Below, piece by piece: positions 1 to 7,234 of a stretch of 27,118 nt of DNA. The notes under the pieces are model-generated. The model saw nothing but the letters and a program-made list of their open reading frames with translations. It searched no databases and had not been told where the DNA came from. Numbering within the stretch: position 1 is the stretch's first letter; each line of letters begins with the position of its first letter. The translations under genes were made by a program, and so were the position numbers. Origin of the DNA: an uncultured Bacilli bacterium (GTDB lineage: Bacteria > Bacillota_I > Bacilli_A > RF39 > UBA660); contig CAKOTU010000013.1 in assembly GCA_934120265.1 (NCBI GenBank), positions 1-27,118 on the forward strand. Direction: 5' to 3'.

Positions 1-31
1 TATGTTATATTTAATTACGTCCAAGGAAATT

Positions 32-108
32 GGGCGATTAGCTCAGTTGGTTAGAGCACCTGCCTTACAAGCAGGGGGTCATAGGTTCGAGTCCTATATC
101 GCCCACCA
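32..108 (+). tRNA. tRNA-Val (TAC)
   Basis: Full cloverleaf with acceptor GGGCGAT/ATCGCCC, anticodon loop CTTACAA and encoded CCA. First gene of a twelve-tRNA array; the 31 bases before it show nothing assignable, so the array may begin outside the window. Confidence 0.97.
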
Positions 109-111
109 TTT

Positions 112-187
<76 letters not shown>

Positions 188-192
188 CTTTT

Positions 193-276
193 GGAGGGGT
201 AGCGAAGTGGTCAAACGCGGCAGACTGTAAATCTGTTCTTTCGGGTTCGATGGTTCAAATCCATCTCCCTCCACCA
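193..276 (+). tRNA. tRNA-Tyr (GTA)
   Basis: Class II tRNA with a long variable arm, acceptor GGAGGGG pairing with CTCCCTCC, anticodon loop CTGTAAA and encoded ACCA. Confidence 0.95.
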
Positions 277-295
277 CTTTTGGTTTGGTTAGTAT

Positions 296-370
296 TGCCT
301 CGTAGCCAAGCGGTAAGGCACCACACTTTGACTGTGGCATGCGCTAGTTCGAATCTAGCCGAGGCAGCCA
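296..370 (+). tRNA. tRNA-Gln (TTG)
   Basis: Acceptor TGCCTCG/CGAGGCA, anticodon stem CCACA/TGTGG with loop CTTTGAC, discriminator G followed by CCA. The U1-A72 pair at the acceptor end is typical of glutamine tRNAs. Confidence 0.96.
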
Positions 371-387
371 TTTTTAAAATATAATAT

Positions 388-463
388 GTCCCGTTAGCTC
401 AGCTGGTAGAGCATTTGACTTTTAATCAAAGGGTCACAGATTCGAATTCTGTACGGGACACCA
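388..463 (+). tRNA. tRNA-Lys (TTT)
   Basis: Acceptor GTCCCGT/ACGGGAC, anticodon loop CTTTTAA, encoded ACCA. Confidence 0.97.
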
Positions 464-471
464 TCTTTGTT

Positions 472-560
472 GCCTGAGTGGCGGAATTGGTAGACGCACA
501 GGACTTAAAATCCTGCGAAGGTCATACTTCATGCCGGTTCAAGTCCGGCCTTAGGCACCA
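472..560 (+). tRNA. tRNA-Leu (TAA)
   Basis: Class II tRNA of about 89 nt with a long variable arm, acceptor GCCTGAG/CTTAGGC (one G-U pair and one mismatch), anticodon loop CTTAAAA, encoded ACCA. Confidence 0.96.
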
Positions 561-603
561 TTTTTGTATATAAGGTTATTTTTATGACTTTGTAGATATA
601 TAC

Positions 604-694
604 GGAGAAATACCCAAGTCTGGTTGAAGGGACTGGTCTTGAAAACCAGGAGGTCGGCAACGGCGCGGGGGTTCGAATCCCTCTTTCTCCGCCA
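604..694 (+). tRNA. tRNA-Ser (TGA)
   Basis: Class II tRNA with a long variable arm (GTCGGCAACGGC), acceptor GGAGAAA/TTTCTCC, anticodon loop CTTGAAA, discriminator G and CCA. Confidence 0.96.
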
Positions 695-707
695 GTATAT
701 TTATTAT

Positions 708-784
<77 letters not shown>

Positions 785-787
785 TAT

Positions 788-863
788 GGTTCCGTGGTGT
801 AGCGGTTATCACGTCTGCCTGTCACGCAGAAGATCGCGAGTTCGATTCTCGTCGGAACCGCCA
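788..863 (+). tRNA. tRNA-Asp (GTC)
   Basis: Acceptor GGTTCCG/CGGAACC, anticodon loop CTGTCAC, discriminator G and CCA. Confidence 0.97.
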
Positions 864-870
864 TTTATTT

Positions 871-946
871 GGCTTCGTAGCTCAGTCGGTAGAGCAAAGG
901 ACTGAAAATCCTTGTGTCACTGGTTCGATTCCAGTCGGAGCCACCA
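871..946 (+). tRNA. tRNA-Phe (GAA)
   Basis: Acceptor GGCTTCG/CGGAGCC, anticodon loop CTGAAAA, encoded ACCA. Confidence 0.97.
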
Positions 947-971
947 TTTATTTAAACTATAAACCTTATTT

Positions 972-1048
972 GCGCTCGTAGCTCAGCTGGATAGAGTGTT
1001 TGGCTACGAACCAAAAGGTCAGGGGTTCGAATCCCTTCGAGCGCACCA
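972..1048 (+). tRNA. tRNA-Arg (ACG)
   Basis: Acceptor GCGCTCG/CGAGCGC, anticodon loop CTACGAA, encoded ACCA. The A34 anticodon implies deamination to inosine by TadA to read CGN codons. Confidence 0.97.
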
Positions 1049-1053
1049 TATAT

Positions 1054-1130
1054 CGGGAAATGGCTCAACTTGGTAGAGCACTTGGTTTGGGACCAAGGGG
1101 TTGCAGGTTCAAATCCTGTTTTCCCGACCA
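1054..1130 (+). tRNA. tRNA-Pro (TGG)
   Basis: Acceptor CGGGAAA/TTTCCCG, anticodon loop TTTGGGA, encoded ACCA. Last gene of the array before its terminator. Confidence 0.97.
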
Positions 1131-1141
1131 TTTAAAATATT

Positions 1142-1167
1142 ACTATCATCTTAATGATAGTTTTTTT
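1142..1167 (+). terminator. Intrinsic terminator of the tRNA array
   Basis: An 8-bp perfect stem (ACTATCAT/ATGATAGT) with loop CTTA is followed by seven T. It lies 11 nt after tRNA-Pro. The stretch from here to 1220 holds no gene. Confidence 0.85.
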
Positions 1168-1220
1168 ATACACCCTTGGTCTTAAATAATTTTCCCCCCT
1201 GACCGTCTTACTTTAAAATT

Positions 1221-1964
1221 TTACTCAAATAACGTTTCAAATAGTAATGGAATATTTTTTTCTAATATTGAAAAACCGGTTCCGTGATCATGCGTTTGCC
1301 CTAATCTTTTTCCAGATCTAAATATTCCTATTTTAAAAGATATTCGTATTATACCTTTATCAATTAATTTAATAAATCTATCAAAAGAAAGAGATTTATA
1401 AAATATAAGATTGTTATATTTAAAATAATCTGTATTGTTTAATCTCTTTTTATCTGCACTAATAAGCACTATATATTTTAATTTTCTTTCAAATTTTTCT
1501 TTTAACATTTCAAATGACCAACTTACTTCTTTGTCGATTAATTTTAGGTTATTATCCATAATATATAATCTTACTTTTCTTTCCTGGTAATCGACTTTGA
1601 GTGTTTGCTTGCATACGCTACCCATATCGTTAATTTTATTCGAGAAAATATCACAATTTAAAACCTTATATTGTTTCAAAAATTTGTCTGGATACCCATA
1701 ATTTTGTTTTAGATGTTCGATCTCAAACAAATAGTCACCATCTGGTGTTGCATTAAATAGAGTTATATAAGATTTTGAATATGTGCGATGCGCTTTTAGT
1801 TCGAAAGTAATAAAATCAGGTATTTCAAAGTTATTTTCATGAAGTTCAAATAATTTTTCTAAAGTATATCCTATCCCGGTACTTCCTTTCCTTCTTGATT
1901 CTACCCATCCTAGCTTTTTAATGCTTTCAAATTTATTTTTGATTAATTGTAGGTCTTGTCTCAT
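1221..1964 (-). CDS. MvaI/BcnI-family restriction endonuclease, orphan
   Basis: The 247-residue protein matches the MvaI/BcnI family, monomeric MutH-like type II enzymes that cut CC(W/S)GG-type sites, in length and in landmarks. It has a GxGxTLE segment near residues 30-36, a catalytic D50-(x4)-E55-x-K57 triad in PDFITFELK, and a C-terminal HDHGTGF motif (225-231) in the region the family uses for DNA recognition. GGAGGTG at about 1971-1978 is a good ribosome binding site for the 1964 start. No DNA methyltransferase gene is visible in the window, and CCWGG sequences occur at many places in it, so either protection comes from elsewhere or the specificity differs. It sits between a tRNA array and an oxidoreductase pair, a common position for acquired genes. 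Family assignment is strong; the cut site is unknown. Confidence 0.85.
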   Translation of the reverse strand: MRQDLQLIKNKFESIKKLGWVESRRKGSTGIGYTLEKLFELHENNFEIPDFITFELKAHRTYSKSYITLFNATPDGDYLFEIEHLKQNYGYPDKFLKQYKVLNCDIFSNKINDMGSVCKQTLKVDYQERKVRLYIMDNNLKLIDKEVSWSFEMLKEKFERKLKYIVLISADKKRLNNTDYFKYNNLIFYKSLSFDRFIKLIDKGIIRISFKIGIFRSGKRLGQTHDHGTGFSILEKNIPLLFETLFE

Positions 1965-2073
1965 TTTCCACCTCCACTTATAATATACTGCAAAAAAATT
2001 AGATATCCTTCTAATTTTATAAAAGTATTTAATTTTATTGAATAAATTATCAACTATGCTAATATATTTTACT

Positions 2074-2568
2074 ATGAGAACAATAATACATGATTTAAAT
2101 GAAAATGAATTTAGCGAGCTATTTGATAACTTAAATGACTATATAATTAATTCTAAAGAATGTAATCATAATTGTATAGGATGTTTTTCATGCTGGATTA
2201 AACATCCGAAGAAATGTATGATTAACGATAATTATTCTAATGTGGTAGATTGTATTTCAAAATCAACAGAATTAATAATCATAAGTAGATGTAGATATGG
2301 CTGCTATGATAGTGATGTAAAAAAAGTTTTAGAACGATGTATTGGCTATGTTTTGCCTTACTTTACTATAAGGAATGATGAAATACACCACGAGAGTAGA
2401 TACAATAAATCTTTAAAATTTACTGCCTATTTATATGGCGATGTTTCTAGAGATGATAAAAAGTGCATGGATATATTAGTAAGAGCCAATGCTATTAATT
2501 TAAATGCAAATCAGTATGAAGTTAAATATTTTGAAAAGACAAAGGAGCTAGTCAAATGTATACACTAA
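2074..2568 (+). CDS. Flavodoxin-fold (FMN reductase/iron-sulfur flavoprotein-like) protein
   Basis: A protein of about 164 residues of the NADPH-dependent FMN reductase/flavodoxin superfamily. A Cys-rich segment near the N-terminus (CNHNCIGCFSCW, then KKC) resembles the cluster-binding region of Isf-type flavoproteins, and it is followed by the flavodoxin-like stretch ELIIISRCRYGCY and a VLPYF segment. An upstream in-frame TTG (2038) and ATG (2056) exist, but from memory homologues start at the equivalent of MRTIIHDLNE, so 2074 is preferred; no clear Shine-Dalgarno sequence supports any of the three. It overlaps the next flavoprotein gene by 13 nt, implying translational coupling and a joint redox role. 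Whether it binds FMN only or also an Fe-S cluster cannot be told from sequence. Confidence 0.75.
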   Translation: MRTIIHDLNENEFSELFDNLNDYIINSKECNHNCIGCFSCWIKHPKKCMINDNYSNVVDCISKSTELIIISRCRYGCYDSDVKKVLERCIGYVLPYFTIRNDEIHHESRYNKSLKFTAYLYGDVSRDDKKCMDILVRANAINLNANQYEVKYFEKTKELVKCIH

Positions 2569-3158
2569 TAAATGGGAGCCCTAAACCAATTTCGTCAAAT
2601 TCAGAATCCTTCCTAAATATTATAAGTAAATACTTAGATGCCTTCTTTAAGGTAGATTTAAAAAAAGATAAATATGATATTGCATTAAATGATATAAAGA
2701 ATTCTGATGTACTTGTTTTAGCTTTTCCTTTATATGTCGATTCTCCACCGTCAATTGTTTTGAAATTTTTAGATTATCTGTATGATAAAAAAATAGATGT
2801 TGAAAATAAAAGTTTATATACAATAATTAATTGCGGATTTAGGGAAGGTGAGCAAAATCTAACTGCTCTAAATATTATAAAAAGATGGTGTGAAAAAAAG
2901 AAAATTTTGTATAAAGGATCAATATTAATAGGCGCCGGAGAAATTGTTGGTAAAAAACAATATAAATATATTTGTCGTAAAGCTTTAAAAAAGCTACATG
3001 AATTTAGTCTTTTTATAAAAAATAAAGAAAGATGTAATGATTTGATAACAACTATGGATTTTTTAAACAATCAGGTTTATTGTTTTTTAGCAAATTATAA
3101 TTGGTCTAAAAAAGGTAAAGTGAACGGTCTAAACAAAATTAAGATAAAAACAAAATAA
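2556..3158 (+). CDS. NAD(P)H-dependent oxidoreductase, flavodoxin fold
   Basis: A 200-residue protein that starts with the flavodoxin-like FMN-phosphate loop (LINGSPKPISSNSESF) and continues with SDVLVLAFPLYVDSPPS, the typical second motif of NADPH-dependent FMN reductases. The Shine-Dalgarno sequence AAAGGAG (2541-2547) lies inside the upstream flavoprotein gene, whose 3' end overlaps this gene by 13 nt, so the two products are likely made together. The C-terminal 50 residues are Lys-rich and lack recognisable motifs. The substrate is unknown. It ends at a bidirectional terminator shared with tRNA-Ala. Confidence 0.8.
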   Translation: MYTLINGSPKPISSNSESFLNIISKYLDAFFKVDLKKDKYDIALNDIKNSDVLVLAFPLYVDSPPSIVLKFLDYLYDKKIDVENKSLYTIINCGFREGEQNLTALNIIKRWCEKKKILYKGSILIGAGEIVGKKQYKYICRKALKKLHEFSLFIKNKERCNDLITTMDFLNNQVYCFLANYNWSKKGKVNGLNKIKIKTK

Positions 3159-3185
3159 AAAACTCGGAATTATTCCGAGTTTTAT
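3159..3185. terminator. Bidirectional terminator between the flavoprotein pair and tRNA-Ala
   Basis: A 9-bp stem AACTCGGAA/TTCCGAGTT with loop TTA is flanked by A and T runs, so it works on both strands: for the flavoprotein genes (plus) and for tRNA-Ala (minus). Confidence 0.85.
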
Positions 3186-3193
3186 TAACAAAA

Positions 3194-3270
3194 TGGTGGA
3201 GGATAAGGGATTCGAACCCTTGACCCCTTGCGTGCAAGGCAAGTGCTCTAGCCAACTGAGCTAATCCCCC
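3194..3270 (-). tRNA. tRNA-Ala (TGC)
   Basis: On the minus strand the acceptor GGGGGAT pairs with ATCCTCC and includes the G3-U70 wobble that is the known identity element for alanyl-tRNA synthetase. The anticodon loop is CTTGCAC and ACCA is encoded. It stands alone, away from the tRNA array, with its own promoter and terminator. Confidence 0.97.
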
Positions 3271-3290
3271 AAATTGCTGTCTGCCTATAC

Positions 3291-3320
3291 AATATAACAT
3301 AAAATTTACTAAATTGTCAA
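3291..3320 (-). promoter_or_regulatory. Sigma-A promoter of tRNA-Ala
   Basis: On the minus strand: TTGACA (3320-3315), 18-nt spacer, TATATT (3296-3291) preceded by TG (extended -10). It is correctly placed about 20 nt before the mature tRNA. Confidence 0.75.
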
Positions 3321-3391
3321 TATATTTTTTACATAAATTAAAAAAAGAATAAATTTATTATATTTGTTGATAATATATCTAGGAGGCAAAT

Positions 3392-3931
3392 ATGAAAAAA
3401 TTAATATATGCATTTATAAGTTTATTTTTATTAGTTGGATGCAGTAATATAAGTAATACACCAACTAGGCAAGTAGAAAGTTTCTTTAATAAGTATCAAA
3501 CATTGGACAACGAAGTATTAGATGATTTAGATAGAGTGATAAATAAAAATCCCCAATTTGATGATACTAATAAAGAGGCATACCGTGAAGTTATGAAAAA
3601 ACAATATAAAAATATGACATATAAAATCAAAGACGAAACAATCGATGGAGATAATGCTGTTGTTACAGTAGAAATAACTGTTTTAGATTTTGGAAAAACA
3701 ATCAGGGAGGTAGAGAATTATAAAAATAATCATATAGATGAATTTCAGGATGAAAATGGTAATTATGATGATAACAAATATGTTAATTATCTTATATCAA
3801 AATTAAAAGAAACAAAAGAAAAAGTGAAGTATACATTGGATATAAATTTAACCAAACTAAATAAAAAGTGGAAAATTGATGTAATTGATAGTGATACAGA
3901 AGATAAAATACTTGGCATATATGAAAAGTAG
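3392..3931 (+). CDS. Putative secreted lipoprotein, NTF2-like
   Basis: A 179-residue protein with a lipoprotein signal: a charged MKK start, a hydrophobic stretch and lipobox LVGC with Cys17 as the lipidation site. The mature part has an alpha-beta pattern ending in LTKLNKKWKIDVID, which resembles NTF2-like lipoproteins of Bacillota (DUF4878/DUF5105-type); this is a fold-level guess. The Shine-Dalgarno sequence AGGAGG (3381-3386) is optimal. It is monocistronic, with an intrinsic terminator directly at its stop codon. Function unknown; it would sit on the outer face of the membrane. Confidence 0.7.
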   Translation: MKKLIYAFISLFLLVGCSNISNTPTRQVESFFNKYQTLDNEVLDDLDRVINKNPQFDDTNKEAYREVMKKQYKNMTYKIKDETIDGDNAVVTVEITVLDFGKTIREVENYKNNHIDEFQDENGNYDDNKYVNYLISKLKETKEKVKYTLDINLTKLNKKWKIDVIDSDTEDKILGIYEK

Positions 3932-3957
3932 GACATAAACTAGTCCTTTTTTTCATA
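3929..3957 (+). terminator. Terminator of the lipoprotein gene
   Basis: Hairpin AGGAC/GTCCT followed by seven T, beginning at the stop codon. Flanking ATATGAAAA/TTTTTCATAT can extend the stem. The sigma-E-like promoter of the next operon is embedded in the same bases. Confidence 0.7.
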
Positions 3958-3961
3958 TATT
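3933..3961 (+). promoter_or_regulatory. Sigma-E-like promoter of dacB-spmA-spmB
   Basis: ACATAAA (3933-3939), 14-nt spacer, CATATATT (3954-3961). This is close to the B. subtilis sigma-E consensus (KMATAWW, about 14 nt, CATACAHT). The predicted start near 3968 coincides with the AGGTGAT ribosome binding site. The dacB operon of B. subtilis is known to be sigma-E controlled. Recognition here is inference. Confidence 0.5.
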
Positions 3962-3976
3962 AATTTAGGTGATAGA

Positions 3977-5068
3977 ATGAAAAAGATAATATTTATTGCT
4001 TTTGCTATCTTGACATTTATTCCATTTAATGTAAAAGCATATGATACAAGTGCAACATCTGCTATTTTAATGGACATAGATAGTAAGAGAATAATATATG
4101 CTAAAAATATACATACAAAAAGAAGTATTGCCTCTATTTCAAAGATAATGACAGCAATATTGGCAATAGAATCAGGAAAACTAAATGATACAATTGTAAT
4201 TGGAGACGAAATTGAAGATGCTTATGGTTCTGGAATATACATAAAACAGCAAGAAAATATAAAGTTGGAGGATCTCCTTTATGGTTTAATGTTAAGAAGT
4301 GGTAATGATGCTGCCTTGGCTATTGCTAATTATGTTGGTGGGAGTGTTGATAAATTTGTTGAACTTATGAATGAAAAAGCGAAAGAATTAGGCATGAATA
4401 ATAGTGAATTTAATAATCCAAGTGGTCTAGATGAAGATAAAGGAAACTATTCCACAGCATATGATATGGCTATACTTACAAGTTACGCAATGCATAATGA
4501 AAAATATCGTGAAATAGTAGGGACAAAAAGACACAAGGTGTCAACGGATATGAATTATTATGATTGGACGAATAAAAATAAGCTGCTGCTGTCATATAAA
4601 TATTGTACTGGTGGGAAAACAGGATTTACTGAAATTGCAAGAAGAACACTAGTTACAACTGCAAGTAAAAATAATCTCAACTTAGTTGTAGTTACCTTAA
4701 ATGACGGAAATGATTTTGCAGATCATAAAAGCTTGTTTGAAGAAGCTTTTAACGATTATCAAAATTATACATTATTAAAAAAAGGTGAACTTTCAATTCC
4801 TGAAGAAAATTATTATAATAGTTATAAATTGTATATTAACAATGATATTTCGTATCCATTCTCTACAGAAGAAACAAATTCTATCAAAATAAAATATGAA
4901 ATTCAAAAAAGAAAAGATTATAAAGATGATGATAATATTGGAGAGGCTATTATATATATCAATGACAAAGAAATAAAAAGAGAACCAATATATATAAAAA
5001 AGCAAGAAAACAAAAAGAAAATAACTTTTTTTGCAAAAATTGTAGATTGGGTTAAAAATCTATGGTAA
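3977..5068 (+). CDS. dacB: D-alanyl-D-alanine carboxypeptidase (peptidase S11), sporulation type
   Basis: A 363-residue penicillin-binding protein that trims peptide stems, here probably in spore cortex peptidoglycan. A signal peptide ends near FNVKA (residue 21). The three penicillin-binding motifs are present: SxxK as S53-I-S-K56, SGN at 108-110 and KTG at 214-216. A C-terminal beta-rich domain and an amphipathic/hydrophobic tail (FFAKIVDWVKNLW) fit membrane attachment as in DacB/DacF. The start is fixed by AGGTGAT (3967-3973). It overlaps spmA by 7 nt, and the order dacB-spmA-spmB-rluB is that of B. subtilis, which supports the dacB role over a vegetative dacA. dacF is the main alternative name. 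Confidence 0.88.
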   Translation: MKKIIFIAFAILTFIPFNVKAYDTSATSAILMDIDSKRIIYAKNIHTKRSIASISKIMTAILAIESGKLNDTIVIGDEIEDAYGSGIYIKQQENIKLEDLLYGLMLRSGNDAALAIANYVGGSVDKFVELMNEKAKELGMNNSEFNNPSGLDEDKGNYSTAYDMAILTSYAMHNEKYREIVGTKRHKVSTDMNYYDWTNKNKLLLSYKYCTGGKTGFTEIARRTLVTTASKNNLNLVVVTLNDGNDFADHKSLFEEAFNDYQNYTLLKKGELSIPEENYYNSYKLYINNDISYPFSTEETNSIKIKYEIQKRKDYKDDDNIGEAIIYINDKEIKREPIYIKKQENKKKITFFAKIVDWVKNLW

Positions 5069-5649
5069 ATATTATTTGGTCAATTTTAATTGTATCGGGA
5101 ATAATATATAGTTTTTTCTCGGGTAAAGTGGACATTGTTAATACAGAAATTTTAACGAGTGCCAAAACTAGTATAGATATGGTCATAAAGTTGTTGCCTA
5201 TTATGGCTATCTGGTTAGGAATTATGGAGATTGCTAAAAATTCAGGTTTATTAAAGAAGTTTTCAATTTTTATTTCGCCAGTATTAAGAAAATTGTTTCC
5301 AGAAATTCCTGAAAATCATGAATCATTAGGATTTATTGCATCTAATATGGTTGCGAACATGGTAGGCCTAGGCAATGCTGCTACACCATTTGGCTTGAAA
5401 GCAATGAAATCGTTGCAAGAATTAAATACAAAAAAAGATACTGCAAGTAGAAGTATGATAACATTTTTAGTGTTAAATACTAGTGGATTGACAATTATTC
5501 CTACTACAGTAATATCTTTAAGATTAATGCATGGGAGTCAAAATCCGACAGAGATATTGCTTCCTTGTGTTATAGCAACGTTTTTTTCTACTCTATGTGG
5601 ACTTGTTTTGGATAAAATTCTAGCGAGGAGATATAAAAATGATAGCTAA
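5062..5649 (+). CDS. spmA: Spore maturation protein A
   Basis: A 195-residue polytopic membrane protein of the nucleoside-recognition/Gate domain type. Hydrophobic segments lie at about 1-18, 40-60, 95-115, 130-150 and 165-185, with a conserved GFIASNMVANMVGLGNAATP segment in the middle. With SpmB it is needed for full core dehydration and heat resistance of spores in Bacillus. It overlaps dacB by 7 nt and spmB by 11 nt, so the three proteins are translationally coupled. Confidence 0.93.
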   Translation: MVNIIWSILIVSGIIYSFFSGKVDIVNTEILTSAKTSIDMVIKLLPIMAIWLGIMEIAKNSGLLKKFSIFISPVLRKLFPEIPENHESLGFIASNMVANMVGLGNAATPFGLKAMKSLQELNTKKDTASRSMITFLVLNTSGLTIIPTTVISLRLMHGSQNPTEILLPCVIATFFSTLCGLVLDKILARRYKNDS

Positions 5650-6160
5650 AGTATCATCCTTTGTAGTACCCATTATAATTTTAACAGTACTAATTTATGG
5701 GATTAAGAAAAATGTTAATGTTTATGATTCTTTTTTAGAGGGAGCAAAAAGTAGCTTTGAAATTATTCTCAGCATATTCCCCTCAATTTTAGCTATGATT
5801 CTTGGCGTAAATATTTTTATTAACAGTGGATTAATAAATGTCATATTTGAAGTTTTAAGACCTGTTTTCAATGTTATAAAGGTTCCTGTTGAAATTATTC
5901 CTATGGCTTTAATGCGCCCAATATCAGGTAGTTCCTCCCTTGCAATTTTAAATAATATTTTATCTTCTTTTGGGCCTGATAGTTTAATTGGAAGAATCAG
6001 TTCTATAATACAGGGGTCTACAGATACAACATTTTATGTTATTTCCCTTTATTTTGGCAGTATTGATATAAAGAAAATAAAATATTCACTTTGGGTAGGG
6101 TTATTTGCAGACATCATTGGAATTATATCTAGTATTGTAGTTGTAAAAATGTTTTTTTAG
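5639..6160 (+). CDS. spmB: Spore maturation protein B
   Basis: A 173-residue membrane protein partner of SpmA with the same Gate-type fold. It shows hydrophobic segments at both ends, the family segment MALMRPISGSSSLAI, and GSTDTTFYVISLYFGS near the C-terminus. The Shine-Dalgarno sequence GCGAGGAG lies within the end of spmA. Last gene of the sporulation operon; no clear hairpin follows before the rluB promoter. Confidence 0.93.
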   Translation: MIAKVSSFVVPIIILTVLIYGIKKNVNVYDSFLEGAKSSFEIILSIFPSILAMILGVNIFINSGLINVIFEVLRPVFNVIKVPVEIIPMALMRPISGSSSLAILNNILSSFGPDSLIGRISSIIQGSTDTTFYVISLYFGSIDIKKIKYSLWVGLFADIIGIISSIVVVKMFF

Positions 6161-6189
6161 TTGCAAATATTAATATTCTAGGGTATAAT
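6161..6189 (+). promoter_or_regulatory. Sigma-A promoter of rluB
   Basis: TTGCAA (6161-6166), 17-nt spacer, TATAAT (6184-6189). The predicted start near 6196 is the first base of the AGGTGAT ribosome binding site, giving a leader of only about 10 nt. Confidence 0.75.
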
Positions 6190-6205
6190 TTATCCAGGTG
6201 ATTTT

Positions 6206-6925
6206 ATGGAACGTTTACAAAAAGTTATTGCTGCTTCTGGCGTTTGTTCAAGAAGAAAAGCAGAGGAGTTAATTAAACAAGGAAAAGTAATAGTTAATGG
6301 GAAAATAGTTAATGAGTTAGGCACAAAAGTGAGTTATTCAGATACTATTGAAATTAATGGTAAAAATATAAATCAAGAAGAAAAAGAATATATTTTATTA
6401 AATAAACCTCGTGGTGTTGTAACAACAACTAATGATGAGCACAAAAGAAAAACAGTTTTAGATTTGGTTGAAACTGATAAAAGGTTATATCCTATTGGTA
6501 GATTGGATTACGATACAACGGGAGCCTTAATTTTGACTAATGATGGTGAACTTGCTAATTTGCTTACACATCCTAAGAGTCATGTTAATAAGACATACGT
6601 AGCTAAAGTTAAAGGGCTTGTAAATAAAAGTGATATTTTAGCTCTAAGATCGGGTGTAAAAATAGATGGTTATAAAACTTCACCTGCTGGAGCTAGAATT
6701 ATTAGCTATGATAAAAAAACAGACACTTCCATTGTTGAATTAACTATTCATGAAGGTAAAAATCATCAAGTTAAAAATATGTTTAATGCAATTAATCACG
6801 AGGTGCTAAAATTAAAAAGAGAAAAGATAGCATTTCTTAATTTGAAGGGATTAAAATCGGGGGAATATCGCTATTTAAATATTAAAGAAGTAAAAAAATT
6901 ATATAGTGAAGCAAAAAAAAATTAA
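6206..6925 (+). CDS. rluB: Ribosomal large subunit pseudouridine synthase B
   Basis: A 239-residue RsuA/RluB-family enzyme that isomerises a uridine in 23S rRNA helix 93 (U2605 in E. coli numbering). It has an N-terminal S4 RNA-binding domain (residues 1-50, RLQKVIAASGVCSRRKAEELI) and a synthase domain with the GRLDYDTTG motif, catalytic D101. NKPRG (66-70) and the HEGKNHQVKNM segment are also family features. Its neighbours match B. subtilis ypuL (rluB) next to spmB. An RsuA-type 16S specificity is less likely given this context. Confidence 0.88.
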   Translation: MERLQKVIAASGVCSRRKAEELIKQGKVIVNGKIVNELGTKVSYSDTIEINGKNINQEEKEYILLNKPRGVVTTTNDEHKRKTVLDLVETDKRLYPIGRLDYDTTGALILTNDGELANLLTHPKSHVNKTYVAKVKGLVNKSDILALRSGVKIDGYKTSPAGARIISYDKKTDTSIVELTIHEGKNHQVKNMFNAINHEVLKLKREKIAFLNLKGLKSGEYRYLNIKEVKKLYSEAKKN

Positions 6926-6944
6926 GTTTAACTTAATTTTTTTT
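6913..6944. terminator. Convergent bidirectional terminator, rluB / ferredoxin
   Basis: Palindrome of A8-TTAAG and CTTAA-T8 around TTTAA. It contains the stop codons of both converging genes, so the 3' ends are packed into one element. Confidence 0.8.
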
Positions 6945-7130
6945 ATCCTTAATTTCAATAGCACTAACAGGGCAACATTCTGCAGCCTCAATAGCGCTAT
7001 CAAGTAATTCTTCTGGAATAGGATTTTCTTTAGCTTCTGCTATTCCTTCATCACCAATTTCAAACAGCTCACAAATAGCTGTGCATGCACCACAACAAAT
7101 ACAAATATCTTTTACATTAGCTTCTTTCAT
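6933..7130 (-). CDS. Single-cluster [4Fe-4S] ferredoxin
   Basis: A 65-residue electron carrier of the Thermotoga/Bacillus Fer type. A Cys-rich loop CICCGACTAIC and a later CCPVSAI supply the four cluster ligands, and the acidic body (IGDEGIAEAKENP) is typical. GGAGGTTATT directly before 7130 fixes the start there; a longer reading from 7175 would add a hydrophobic, unsupported leader. The proline usually found after the last Cys of the N-terminal loop is replaced by Glu. Monocistronic. Redox partners are unknown; the flavoproteins at 2074-3158 are possible but unlinked. Confidence 0.88.
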   Translation of the reverse strand: MKEANVKDICICCGACTAICELFEIGDEGIAEAKENPIPEELLDSAIEAAECCPVSAIEIKDKKN

Positions 7131-7234
7131 AATAACCTCCTTTAATATTATAAATAAAATGATATAAATATTCAAGTAAAGGTTTAAAAAAATAAAAAAA
7201 TATGATATTATTTATATAGTCAGAGGTGATGATA

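Noticed and set aside
1171..1182. Short match of the region after the tRNA array (CCCTTGGTC) to the anticodon arm of tRNA-Pro, a possible attachment site
   Set aside because: Only about 9 bp, on the opposite strand and in the anticodon arm, not the 3' end where integrases usually act; no integrase nearby.
1997..2016. Hairpin AATTAGA/TCTAATT with a minus-strand T run, a possible terminator
   Set aside because: All-AT stem of 7 bp and no minus-strand gene upstream that would need it, since tRNA-Ala already has its own terminator. Likely chance.
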